From SFLA01 sp045595785 (GTDB lineage Bacteria; Bacillota; Clostridia; Oscillospirales; CAG-382), in NCBI GenBank assembly GCA_045595785.1, contig JAZOBE010000015.1, forward strand, positions 26,688-90,687: 64,000 nucleotides of DNA, given 5' to 3'. Within the stretch, counting starts at the first letter, position 1, and the number at the start of each line of letters is the position of its first letter. The notes beneath the pieces are model-generated. The model saw only the letters and a list, made by a program, of their open reading frames with translations. It ran no database searches and had not been told where the DNA came from. A program made the position numbers and the translations under genes. Positions 42,322-50,258 of this stretch are shown here, one piece after another.

Positions 42322-43248
42322 TTAACCCTTAACGAGCTTTTCGATTTCAGAAGCGAAATCGTCTTCTCTCTTTTCAATGCCTTCGCCCTTTTCGTACTTA
42401 ACGAAGGAAACAACCTTGATAGAGCCGCCGAGTTCCTTAGCGGTATTCTCGGTGTACTGCTTAACGGTCATGTTCTCTTCCTTAACGTACTGCTGGTGAA
42501 CGAGACAGTTGGTGTCATAGTACTTTTCAATTCTGCCGGTAACCATCTTTTCGATGATCTGCTCGGGCTTGTTAGCAAGCTTGGGATCGTTCTTGATCTG
42601 TGCAAGAAGGATATCCTTTTCGCTCTGAATAACACTTTCGGGAACGTTGCACTTGCAAACGTAGAGGGGGTTCATAGCAGCGATCTGCATACAAACGTTC
42701 TTTGCGTAATCCTTGAAACCATCGGTGTTTTCAACGCCGCCTTCAACCTCAAACTTAGCAACAACGCCTGCGGAACCGCCGCCGTGAATATAAGTTCCGG
42801 TAACGCCTTCGATAACCTCGAAACGACGGATGAACATATTTTCGCCGATAGTGAAGATCTCCTGCTTGAGCTCGTCTTCAACGGTGGTGTCCTTGCCTGC
42901 GAACTTGGTAGCAAGAAGAGCTGCAACGTCAGCGGGCTTGTTTTCAACTATAGTAACGAGAATGCCGTGAACGAATTCCTTGAAGGAAGCGTTCTTAGCA
43001 ACGAAGTCGGTTTCGGTGTTAACTTCGATAATAGCGGTGCAGCCGTTAGCGGTGTAAACGTCAACGATACCGTCTGCAGCAACTCTGTCTGCCTTCTTAG
43101 CGGCAACAGCAAGTCCCTTCTCACGAAGGATCTTTATAGCCTCATCAAAATCGCCGTTAGCGGTAACAAGTGCCTTCTTGCACTCCATCATACCGCAACC
43201 GGTCTTTTTACGAAGCTCCATAACAACTTTTGCGGAAATATCTGCCAT
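42322..43248 (-). CDS. tsf: Elongation factor Ts
   Basis: 308 residues. It exchanges GDP on EF-Tu. N-terminal UBA-like domain (VVMELRKKTGCGMMECKKALVTANGDFDEAIKILREKG) and the EF-Tu contact TDFVAKN are both standard. The start is ATG 43248 (MADISAKVVMEL); a longer frame to 43314 only reads back into rpsB. AAGGAGG overlaps the end of rpsB, whose stop is four bases upstream. Confidence 0.98.
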   Translation of the reverse strand: MADISAKVVMELRKKTGCGMMECKKALVTANGDFDEAIKILREKGLAVAAKKADRVAADGIVDVYTANGCTAIIEVNTETDFVAKNASFKEFVHGILVTIVENKPADVAALLATKFAGKDTTVEDELKQEIFTIGENMFIRRFEVIEGVTGTYIHGGGSAGVVAKFEVEGGVENTDGFKDYAKNVCMQIAAMNPLYVCKCNVPESVIQSEKDILLAQIKNDPKLANKPEQIIEKMVTGRIEKYYDTNCLVHQQYVKEENMTVKQYTENTAKELGGSIKVVSFVKYEKGEGIEKREDDFASEIEKLVKG

Positions 43249-43252
43249 TTTA

Positions 43253-43993
43253 TTAGTCCTCCTTGGTTTCGGTTTCAGCGGTTTCGCCCTCGGTAGCGTC
43301 GGTGAACTGTTCACCCTGCTTGCCTTCGAGAACTGCGTCTGCCATAACGGATGCGATAAGCTTGATAGCGCGGATAGCGTCGTCGTTGCCGGGGATTACG
43401 TAATCGATGCAATCGGGATCACAGTTGGTGTCAACGATAGCAACTACGGGGATGCCCAGCTTGCGAGCTTCTGCGACAGCGTTAGCTTCCTTCTTGGGGT
43501 CTACTACGAACATAACTGCGGGAAGACCCTTCATATCCTTGATACCGCCGAGGTTACGCTCGAGGTCAGCCATTTCCTTCTGGAGAGCTGCAACTTCCTT
43601 CTTGGGAAGGAGATCAAAGGTGCCGTCTTCGGACATCTTGGTAAGGTTGTTCAGCTTCTGGATACTTCTCTTAATGGTCTTGAAGTTGGTAAGCATACCG
43701 CCAAGCCAACGAACGTTTACATAGTACATACCTGCACGGATAGCTTCTTCCTTGATAGCGTCCTGTGCCTGCTTCTTGGTACCAACGAAGAGAACGTTGC
43801 CGCCTTCGAGAGAAGCGTCGCGTACGAACATATAAGCTTCTTCAACCTTTTTAACGGTCTTCTGAAGGTCGATGATGTAGATGCCGTTTCTTTCGGTAAA
43901 GATGTACTCCGCCATCTTGGGGTTCCATCTTCTGGTCTGGTGACCGAAGTGAACGCCTGCTTCGAGCAGTTGTTTCATGCTGATTACTGACAT
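43253..43993 (-). CDS. rpsB: 30S ribosomal protein S2
   Basis: 246 residues. Signatures are MKQLLEAGVHFGHQTRRWNPKM and the PAVMFVVDPKKEANAVAEARKLGIPVVAIVDTNCDPD region. The coiled-coil insert (about 100-155) is normal, and the tail is acidic. It is the first gene of the rpsB-tsf operon, with a leader of about 130 nt and a strong promoter at 44133. Confidence 0.98.
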   Translation of the reverse strand: MSVISMKQLLEAGVHFGHQTRRWNPKMAEYIFTERNGIYIIDLQKTVKKVEEAYMFVRDASLEGGNVLFVGTKKQAQDAIKEEAIRAGMYYVNVRWLGGMLTNFKTIKRSIQKLNNLTKMSEDGTFDLLPKKEVAALQKEMADLERNLGGIKDMKGLPAVMFVVDPKKEANAVAEARKLGIPVVAIVDTNCDPDCIDYVIPGNDDAIRAIKLIASVMADAVLEGKQGEQFTDATEGETAETETKED

Positions 43994-44126
43994 TTTTCTT
44001 TTCTCCTTTCGGGTTTCCCCGCCACCCTGCGTGTGAAATTTTTACCCGCGGCTTTTCCTGCCGACCCATGGGCGAAACGCAAAGTGTGTGTATTTTTTTA
44101 TTTTACATGCGTATGTCACCGCATGC
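43994..44126 (-). promoter_or_regulatory. rpsB 5' leader with possible regulatory hairpins
   Basis: About 130 nt lie between the predicted start site and the rpsB ATG. It includes a 6-bp stem CATGCG/CGCATG (44106-44111 with 44120-44125), a GC-rich middle, and a CGGG-GAAA-CCCG tetraloop hairpin (44010-44021) directly before the AAAGGAG site. Ribosomal-protein leaders often bind their own product; this one is not recognised. Confidence 0.45.
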
Positions 44127-44132
44127 CGGAAT

Positions 44133-44161
44133 ATAATACCACAGTTTTTATCAAAAATCAA
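44133..44161 (-). promoter_or_regulatory. Promoter of rpsB-tsf
   Basis: Minus strand TTGATT (44156-44161), 17-bp spacer ending CTGTGG, TATTAT (44133-44138). Confidence 0.75.
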
Positions 44162-44173
44162 TACTATTTTATC

Positions 44174-44200
44174 AAAAAAACGGGTAAAAAACCCGTTTTT
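44174..44200 (-). terminator. Terminator of the sigma/beta-propeller operon
   Basis: 10-bp stem AAAAACGGGT/ACCCGTTTTT (44176-44185 with 44191-44200), A5 loop. On the minus strand the arm ends in TTTTTTT. It lies just upstream of the rpsB promoter. Confidence 0.88.
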
Positions 44201-44216
44201 TCTAAAAAATATATGC

Positions 44217-46145
44217 TTAATTGTTGCTGTATTGTCCGATAGGCGTAAGATCGTCTGCGGTGAAGGAATAAATAGATACGGAAGTAATATCCGTTTCCTT
44301 TGTTCCGACTCCCAGATTAACGAAATAAACTGTATCGTCAATATACATGACTTGCCATTTTGAAGCTTTTATTCCCGAAGCCGTTTCGTGGTCTATCTCC
44401 TGCTTAGATACAAGTGTCAGTCCGTTATCGGTGGACAGTAAAGCAAGCATATAGCGGCATACGTAGGTGGTGTCGTCCCAATATTCGATGGTATACGGCA
44501 CTACCGCAAATTCGTTTTCTGCCGCCGCGGAATTTGAAGGCTGATACGTCCCGGGGGACAACATGTATGCCAATTCACGGGAATTGTTTTCCAGCAGTAT
44601 CTCTCCTGTTTTCAAGATGTTCTTTTCATCTGAAATATCGTAGGTTTCAAGCTTTATGCCGCCGTAATCCTGCGTATCGTCACGGCAGAATATGGAGGTA
44701 AGCAGCGTATCTTCACTCAAAAATGCCTTGTTATAATATATTTCTCCGCCTTCGCCGATACTTATTACCTTCGGTGCCTCGGGTTCGGATACGTCCACCA
44801 TCCACCAATTTTTATCGCGTCCGTATATGACCGTGTTCTTGTAAGTTTCCACGTCATGGGGATACGGATCTTGTTGGTTTCCGCCTATTCCGTATAATTC
44901 CGATACTGTGTTAAGGTCCTTATCGAGTATTATCAAGCCGGCGCCGTAATCCTCGTTGGTGGGAATACGCAGATAACCGTTGTATTCACTTACAGCTAAA
45001 TGATATATCCGACCGTGTACGCTTGTCTTTCCGATATATATGGGAAGCTCTCCGGAAATATCGTATCTTTCTATCTCGGTATAGGCCTCGCCGTTGGCGC
45101 CATACCAATAAACGGCTTGGTCGAACACGTATATGGAATCCTCGGTTATATAAAAGTCGTAATCATTTATCATTTTGCAGTAAGCGTTCATTTCACCGCT
45201 ATTCAGGTCTGTTTTTGATGTTATCGTTAATGTCGAAAGACCTGTGTCATCGGGGATCTCTATGTTTTCTGCGGGAATCAAAGCATTAAGATGCCGTCCT
45301 GCCACGGGTAATTCGCTTAAAAGCTCTTCTTCGGATATCAGATTGTCATCGTAAAATTTCTTTGCAATGGTAGTGTATCTGCTTGTGATAAGCAGAAGCT
45401 GACCGTTTATTATTCGGCTTGCGGCAAAGGAGCCCGATTGAACGAAGTAATCTGTTTGCTTTGTTTTTCCGCTTTCGGATACCTCCACGATAAACACGCT
45501 CGTTACTGCGCCGCGGTTATCCTCGGAAAGCTCTGTTACTTTATAATCGCGGTAAGGGTCTTCATTGGCACAAATTATTATAACTTGATTTTTGTACAGC
45601 AGTATTTGGATTCCCAAAAGCTGGTCGGGCAAATGGGTTACGGATATCTGCTCTGCTTTTCCGTTTTCTGCAGAGAAGATAATAAGCTCTCCGAATGAAA
45701 GCAGATATATAAACTTTTCATCGTTTTTTATAATATCGCCTTTTTGCAAATCCGTGCCGTAAGCGTCGCTGTGGGCGTTTCCGGCGGGGTCAAAAACAGG
45801 TGACGGCTCCCAACCCACCACAGCAGGAGCAAAAATCAACCGCACGTCATCGCGGACGTTGTTTTTTGAAAATACCGTAGTTATTTTCGCTCTGACCGCG
45901 CTATATTCATCTGTGCCGGGCATAGGATTTTCCGTGGGTAATACCAGCACCGTATCCGCGCTGTAACCGTCGCCACTTTCCGTTTCGCTGTTGCCGTCGG
46001 ATACGTCATTCTCATCAGGTATGGAAATATCTGCGGAAATATCGCTTTTTTCCGTGCTTTCTTGGGGGGAGGGGATTTTGTCCGCGCAGGAAACCAAAAG
46101 AATACAGAGCAATACCAAAAGACACGATGTTATGCGTTTTTTCAT
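44217..46145 (-). CDS. Beta-propeller lipoprotein (COG4880/PF09826 type)
   Basis: 642 residues. Lipobox LVSC (Cys20), a Ser/Asp/Glu-rich linker, then a large beta-propeller domain. It is clearly a paralogue of the next upstream gene: LQKGDIIKNDEKFIYLLSFGELIIFSAENGKAEQISVTHL here matches VQEGDVIKTDGKLIYYLHRGILTVFSANNGQTEKLSMTKL there. This copy has lost the anti-sigma-like N-terminus and is held by a lipid instead. It may sense or bind the same ligand outside the cell. The ATG at 46145 has GAAAGGAG upstream. Third gene of the ECF sigma operon, 89 bases after the second, and followed by a terminator. Confidence 0.87.
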   Translation of the reverse strand: MKKRITSCLLVLLCILLVSCADKIPSPQESTEKSDISADISIPDENDVSDGNSETESGDGYSADTVLVLPTENPMPGTDEYSAVRAKITTVFSKNNVRDDVRLIFAPAVVGWEPSPVFDPAGNAHSDAYGTDLQKGDIIKNDEKFIYLLSFGELIIFSAENGKAEQISVTHLPDQLLGIQILLYKNQVIIICANEDPYRDYKVTELSEDNRGAVTSVFIVEVSESGKTKQTDYFVQSGSFAASRIINGQLLLITSRYTTIAKKFYDDNLISEEELLSELPVAGRHLNALIPAENIEIPDDTGLSTLTITSKTDLNSGEMNAYCKMINDYDFYITEDSIYVFDQAVYWYGANGEAYTEIERYDISGELPIYIGKTSVHGRIYHLAVSEYNGYLRIPTNEDYGAGLIILDKDLNTVSELYGIGGNQQDPYPHDVETYKNTVIYGRDKNWWMVDVSEPEAPKVISIGEGGEIYYNKAFLSEDTLLTSIFCRDDTQDYGGIKLETYDISDEKNILKTGEILLENNSRELAYMLSPGTYQPSNSAAAENEFAVVPYTIEYWDDTTYVCRYMLALLSTDNGLTLVSKQEIDHETASGIKASKWQVMYIDDTVYFVNLGVGTKETDITSVSIYSFTADDLTPIGQYSNN

Positions 46146-46234
46146 CTTTTTACACTCCTTTCAAAGTCTTTATTGGCCGTTAACGGCGTAGGCTTTGGTT
46201 TCGCCGTTTTTATCTAAATACAAAGTACCGTCTT

Positions 46235-48259
46235 TTAATAAGCCTTGCCGGTAAGTGTAAAATCGGAAAGGGAGTATGCCTCGATTACGGCACCGCCGGC
46301 GCTTCCCATTACAATGTATACGTATTCTCCGATATAAACTCCGCGAAGCTGTTCAACTCTGTGTCCAAATATATATTCCTCGGGAAGATTTGCTCGTGAC
46401 GTTTCTCCTATAAGCTTAAATCCGTTTTCACCGTAGGTATACACTGCGTATACGTATTTAGCGGCGTGATAGGAATAATACTCTCCGGTTTTTTCGTTAT
46501 ATCCATCTACGGGAGTAGTGGTAAGATAGGGGAACATTATAAGCCCCTTTTGAGGATTAACGTATACCGCTTTCAGCACCTCGTCGCGGAAATGAACGTT
46601 GGTTCCGAAATACTTTGTGTGAAGCTCCTTTACTTTGGTTAGGTCTGAGGTATCGTACATGCTGATTTTAAGACCCATAGACTGTCCCGTTTTTTCGTTT
46701 GCGTGATTACCGAAGCCGAATATTTTTCCCTCTCCGTAAGACTGCATATAGGTGGAGAAGCCGGGCACCTTAAGCTCGGAGAGGACTGTGGGGTTTTCGG
46801 GATCCGAAAGGTCAATGGCATACAGCGGGTCTGTACGGCGGAAGGTTACAACATAGGCAGTATCTCCGTAAAATCTTACGGATTCTATCTGCTCGTTTAC
46901 GCCGAGTCCGTCTACCTCTCCAACAACCTCAAGGTCATTGTTAAGCACTACCACGGCATTGTCTTTTGCACGGTGCACCGCTACACGGAGATATCCTTCG
47001 TGTTCGTCAAAGGAATACTGGTTAAGGTATATTCCGTTCACCCAAGCGTTTCCGGTAAGCACGGGAACTTCGCCGGAAAGAGAAAAACGGTTTATTACTG
47101 TGTATTGACCGTTAATGCTGACCTCGGGGTCATATCTGTATCCGTTTTTGTAAACGTACAATGTGTCGCCGTCTGCATAAATGTTGCTTCCGCCGCCCAT
47201 TACGGCAACAGAGCCATGCTCGTAGCTTTCTATATCAAAGCAGGAAACTACTGTGAACGTAAGATCAACGTCTGAAACGCAGATGTTGTCAGGCTCTATG
47301 GCAGAAAGCTCGTCAAATCCCACTTGAGGCAGTTCCGAGATAATAATGTTTTCATTATATTCTTTGCCGATAAGCTCGCGCATGCTTTGGTCCAGAGTAA
47401 CTATATACAATTTGCTTCCGATAGCGCGGCAGGAGATATACGAGCCCGTTTGATTAAATACGGTAAGCTTTTCTACCTCGCCTTTTTCGGAAACGGAATA
47501 TATTTCTGCCACAGACGTGGTGCCCTTATTGCGTATCAGAACTATTTTGCCATTGTAAAGCAGCATATTAACGTAGCTGGCAGAACCGTCCAGCTTGGTC
47601 ATACTCAATTTCTCGGTCTGACCGTTATTTGCTGAAAACACTGTTAGAATACCGCGGTGCAGATAATATATAAGCTTTCCGTCGGTTTTAATAACGTCGC
47701 CTTCCTGCACGCCTGCCACCTGATTATTCGTGTCAGAATAACCGGCGTGTCCTGACGAGGTCAGACCGCCGTTTCCTGCACTGTCAGGTACTACGATTTC
47801 CATGTTTTCCATGTTTTCATCCTTAACTTGCTCGTTTCCCGGTTCTGATTCTACCCATCCTTCGTCCCAATCGTAATGGCTTTTGTATTCGTCAAGCTTT
47901 TGGGTTATCAACGTACAGAGAACCGAAAAGTCGGGCTCGGGATCCGCAGACACGTTATCCTCAGGCTGAGGGCAATCCGGCGCCAACTCATCTTTGGGAG
48001 GCAGGGAAACGGAGGGAACGTTCAAAAGACCGTCAATCGTTTCGTTTTCAGTAAATCTTATACCGAAAAATTTTGCGGCGGGGAATATCGATACGATACA
48101 TATTACTACCATCAGACACGCGGCGGCAAGGGACACCCATCTGCGGTACACCGCCTTTTTCGGATGCTTTGCGGCATTCATCTTCTGGGCAGTATTTGCC
48201 AGCGATTCCGCTGAAGGTGACACCTTATTCATATCCTTTTTGTATTTATCGCCAAACAT
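46235..48259 (-). CDS. Membrane beta-propeller protein, candidate anti-sigma factor
   Basis: 674 residues. The cytosolic N-terminus (1-40; DKYKKDMNKVSPSAESLANTAQKM) looks like the short helix by which Clostridia anti-sigma factors hold their ECF sigma. One membrane segment follows (about 41-61, WVSLAAACLMVVICIVSIF), then an acidic/Pro linker and the PF09826-type beta-propeller (about 165-670; GYSDTNNQVAGVQEGDVIKTDGK) outside. It starts three bases after the sigma gene stop, with GAGGAGG in the sigma gene's end. The layout suggests an outer sensor that releases sigma when triggered. The anti-sigma role is inferred from layout and context. Confidence 0.85.
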   Translation of the reverse strand: MFGDKYKKDMNKVSPSAESLANTAQKMNAAKHPKKAVYRRWVSLAAACLMVVICIVSIFPAAKFFGIRFTENETIDGLLNVPSVSLPPKDELAPDCPQPEDNVSADPEPDFSVLCTLITQKLDEYKSHYDWDEGWVESEPGNEQVKDENMENMEIVVPDSAGNGGLTSSGHAGYSDTNNQVAGVQEGDVIKTDGKLIYYLHRGILTVFSANNGQTEKLSMTKLDGSASYVNMLLYNGKIVLIRNKGTTSVAEIYSVSEKGEVEKLTVFNQTGSYISCRAIGSKLYIVTLDQSMRELIGKEYNENIIISELPQVGFDELSAIEPDNICVSDVDLTFTVVSCFDIESYEHGSVAVMGGGSNIYADGDTLYVYKNGYRYDPEVSINGQYTVINRFSLSGEVPVLTGNAWVNGIYLNQYSFDEHEGYLRVAVHRAKDNAVVVLNNDLEVVGEVDGLGVNEQIESVRFYGDTAYVVTFRRTDPLYAIDLSDPENPTVLSELKVPGFSTYMQSYGEGKIFGFGNHANEKTGQSMGLKISMYDTSDLTKVKELHTKYFGTNVHFRDEVLKAVYVNPQKGLIMFPYLTTTPVDGYNEKTGEYYSYHAAKYVYAVYTYGENGFKLIGETSRANLPEEYIFGHRVEQLRGVYIGEYVYIVMGSAGGAVIEAYSLSDFTLTGKAY

Positions 48260-48262
48260 ATA

Positions 48263-48745
48263 TTAAAACTCCTCCTCTGTAAGTATGTCTTTAAGCTTTT
48301 GTCTGCTTCTGTGCAGGTTGGTCTTGACCCAGGAAACCGTTTTTCCCGTTACGGAAGCTATCTCCGCCACAGACATATTTTCATAGTAAAACAAATGTAT
48401 TACCACTCGCATTTTTTCGGGAAGGGAAGCCACGGCGTACCATACCTCGCTTTTTTCCGTATCAAAAAACGGTACGTTCGCTTTTTCTTCAGCCGTATGC
48501 TTTTTCCAAGGAGAGGTGAGAAAGGTCTTTGAGCAGTTGATTGCCACCCGTATAAACCAGGCTTTTTCGTGTTCTTCGTTTTCAAAAACGGGGTCGCGCT
48601 TTACAAAGCGCAAAAACACTTCCTGCATAATATCCTCCGCGTCATGAGCGTTTTTTGCGCGCGCGAAGGCAATACGGTACACAGTGTCCGCATACTTTTC
48701 AAGAATATTCTCTATGGCGGCATCCGTACGTAATGCTCTTTCCAT
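48263..48745 (-). CDS. ECF-type RNA polymerase sigma factor
   Basis: 160 residues. Region 2 (about 10-75) has the core-binding helix YADTVYRIAFARAKNAHDAEDIMQEVFLRF and -10 recognition HEKAWFIRVAINCSKTF. Region 4 (about 105-155) reads LPEKMRVVIHLFYYENMSVAEIASVTGKTVSWVKTNLHRSRQKLK. There is no region 1 or 3, so it is ECF. The start is ATG 48745, seven bases after GGAG; in-frame ATG 48757 and TTG 48760 lie upstream without a Shine-Dalgarno. The promoter in front carries an ECF-like -35, suggesting self-activation. Cotranscribed with two beta-propeller genes. Confidence 0.93.
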   Translation of the reverse strand: MERALRTDAAIENILEKYADTVYRIAFARAKNAHDAEDIMQEVFLRFVKRDPVFENEEHEKAWFIRVAINCSKTFLTSPWKKHTAEEKANVPFFDTEKSEVWYAVASLPEKMRVVIHLFYYENMSVAEIASVTGKTVSWVKTNLHRSRQKLKDILTEEEF

Positions 48746-48776
48746 AAGACTCTCCATCAAGTGGTTTCACATATAA

Positions 48777-48803
48777 TACCTTGCAAAGAAGGAAAAGGTT
48801 ACA
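48777..48803 (-). promoter_or_regulatory. Candidate ECF-type (autoregulatory) promoter
   Basis: Minus strand TGTAACCTTTT (TGTAAC at 48798-48803) closely resembles the TGAAACcTTTT -35 of Bacillus ECF sigma factors. GGTA (48777-48780) lies 17 bases downstream, where CGTA-like -10 motifs occur. No sigma-A promoter with proper spacing is seen. It lies about 30 bases from the ATG. Confidence 0.55.
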
Positions 48804-48810
48804 ATAAAAA

Positions 48811-48838
48811 TAAAAAAGGGCAGAAATTTTTTCTGCCC
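48811..48838 (-). terminator. Terminator of the AGE epimerase gene
   Basis: 9-bp stem GGGCAGAAA/TTTCTGCCC (48818-48826 with 48830-48838); on the minus strand it is followed by TTTTTTA (48811-48817). It ends nine bases after the AGE stop and just before the sigma promoter. Confidence 0.9.
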
Positions 48839-48846
48839 CTGTAAAA

Positions 48847-50067
48847 TTAAAGTAAGGATGTAGGTTCGGTGTCGTTCTCAAGCCACGAAAGTATCATTTC
48901 GCAGTTCATAAGACATCTGGGATGATGGAAGGGGCCCTTCCACATAGAACCCTTCTGGGTGTGGGAAACCGTTCCGTCCTTATGGAGATATCCGTACCAT
49001 TCGCCGTTTTCTTTGTCTGCAAAGTGACCGAATGCATATACGTGTACCTTTTCAAACCAATCCCAATATTTCTTGTCGCCGGTAAGCTTGTATGCAAGAA
49101 GAGTTGCGATAAGTGCTTCGTTGTGTACCCACCAAAGCTTCATATCCCACTCAAGCTGCTCGCAGGGTCTGCCCTTAACGTCGGTAAAGTAAATGAATCC
49201 GCCGTACTGCTTGTCCCAGCCCCATTCAAGATGCCAATCAAGGATGGTAAGCGCCTTCTTAAGCAGCTCCTTGTCACCGGTGTAAACTGCCTGATTCATA
49301 AGGAACCAGCTGTTTTCCATAGAGTGACCGGGATTAATGCATCTGCCTGCGGGATTATCAATAAACTCACCGTTGGGTCCAACGCATTCAAGAACGCAAT
49401 GCATATCGGGCTTGTAGTGATAATTAATGATAGCATCTACCATTTCCTGTGCAACTGCGGTGTAGTAATCAGCCTTTTCGGGATCACAGCGGCGAAGCAC
49501 CTGCGCAGAGGATACCAGTACCATAGGCACTGCGGAAGCGCGGTCTGCACGGGTCTCGGCATAGGACTTGGGGGTTATCTTGAAGGGATCACTCTTTGCA
49601 TCATGATAAATGCTGAGCATAAGCTCAAAGCACTCTTCTGCCTTCTTTATAGCTTCCTTGTTTCCGGTAGCAAGTCCGTATTCTGCCATGGAGATTACGT
49701 AGAAGCTTTCGGAGAACATATAACGGCGCTTTCTGAGAGGCTTGCCGTCCTGAGTAACGGTGAAGTACATTCTTCCGTCTTTGTCAACGCACTTTTCGTT
49801 AAGGAAGTTAACGCCGGTCTGGGCATATTCCTTCCAGAGAGGGTTTTCACCGTAACGGTTCATAAGCGCTGAGAAAGTCCAAAGGCATCTGCCCTGGAAC
49901 CAAACGGATTTATCGTTGTTGTAGCTCTTGCCTTCCTTGTCAACGCTGGTGATATATCCGCCGTTGACCTTGTCCAGCAGATCACTGTTTGTCCAGAAGG
50001 GGATGCAGTCGTTCATCAACTGATCGTGATAAAACTGACGGTAGCTTGCAAAGGTTTCCTTTTTCAT
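48847..50067 (-). CDS. AGE family epimerase/isomerase (N-acylglucosamine 2-epimerase-like)
   Basis: 406 residues, all-alpha (alpha/alpha)6 barrel of the AGE family. Segments typical of the family: WFQGRCLWTFSALMNRYG near 56, SESFYVISMAEYGLATGN, NPGHSMENSWFLMNQA with the catalytic-region His, WWVHNEALIATLLAY, and a C-terminal FHHPRCLMNCEMIL with another conserved His. Members epimerise N-acylglucosamine/mannosamine or isomerise cellobiose/mannose; the exact sugar is not clear here. Cytosolic, no signal peptide. Own promoter, hairpin in the leader, own terminator. Divergent from a BspA-like lipoprotein gene. Confidence 0.92.
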   Translation of the reverse strand: MKKETFASYRQFYHDQLMNDCIPFWTNSDLLDKVNGGYITSVDKEGKSYNNDKSVWFQGRCLWTFSALMNRYGENPLWKEYAQTGVNFLNEKCVDKDGRMYFTVTQDGKPLRKRRYMFSESFYVISMAEYGLATGNKEAIKKAEECFELMLSIYHDAKSDPFKITPKSYAETRADRASAVPMVLVSSAQVLRRCDPEKADYYTAVAQEMVDAIINYHYKPDMHCVLECVGPNGEFIDNPAGRCINPGHSMENSWFLMNQAVYTGDKELLKKALTILDWHLEWGWDKQYGGFIYFTDVKGRPCEQLEWDMKLWWVHNEALIATLLAYKLTGDKKYWDWFEKVHVYAFGHFADKENGEWYGYLHKDGTVSHTQKGSMWKGPFHHPRCLMNCEMILSWLENDTEPTSLL

Positions 50068-50149
50068 TCAAATACACCTCATTTTATATTCGGGTTCCCC
50101 CGTAAGAGCAGAATGCGCTTACGCAGGATGTTTATTTTTTGCTATATAT

Positions 50150-50178
50150 ATTTTAATAAATTTATGTATGCTTGTCAA
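50150..50178 (-). promoter_or_regulatory. Promoter of the AGE gene
   Basis: Minus strand TTGACA (50173-50178), 17-bp spacer, TAAAAT (50150-50155). The leader of about 75 nt contains a hairpin CGTAAG/CTTACG (50101-50106 with 50118-50123). Confidence 0.82.
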
Positions 50179-50189
50179 TATAATTGACA
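50173..50189. promoter_or_regulatory. Palindrome formed by two back-to-back -35 boxes
   Basis: TGTCAAT-ATA-ATTGACA, a perfect 7-3-7 palindrome. The left arm holds the -35 of the AGE promoter, the right arm the -35 of the lipoprotein-alaS promoter. Polymerase or one dimeric regulator could bind only on one side at a time. Confidence 0.7.
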
Positions 50190-50212
50190 AATTAATTCTG
50201 CGGTGATATAAT
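50184..50212 (+). promoter_or_regulatory. Promoter of the lipoprotein-alaS operon
   Basis: TTGACA (50184-50189), 17-bp spacer ending GGTGA (extended -10 TGA), TATAAT (50207-50212). Full match to both hexamers. The next likely transcription stop on this strand is beyond 60430. Confidence 0.88.
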
Positions 50213-50258
50213 GTATATTGATATTTTATGTCTGAATTTTCTTAAACAGGAGGACGAG

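Noticed and set aside
43249..43314. N-terminal extension of tsf
   Set aside because: It overlaps the end of rpsB; ATG 43248 has a perfect Shine-Dalgarno and starts the conserved EF-Ts sequence.
50101..50123. Terminator-like hairpin upstream of the AGE gene
   Set aside because: There is no U-run on either strand; noted only as a leader hairpin.
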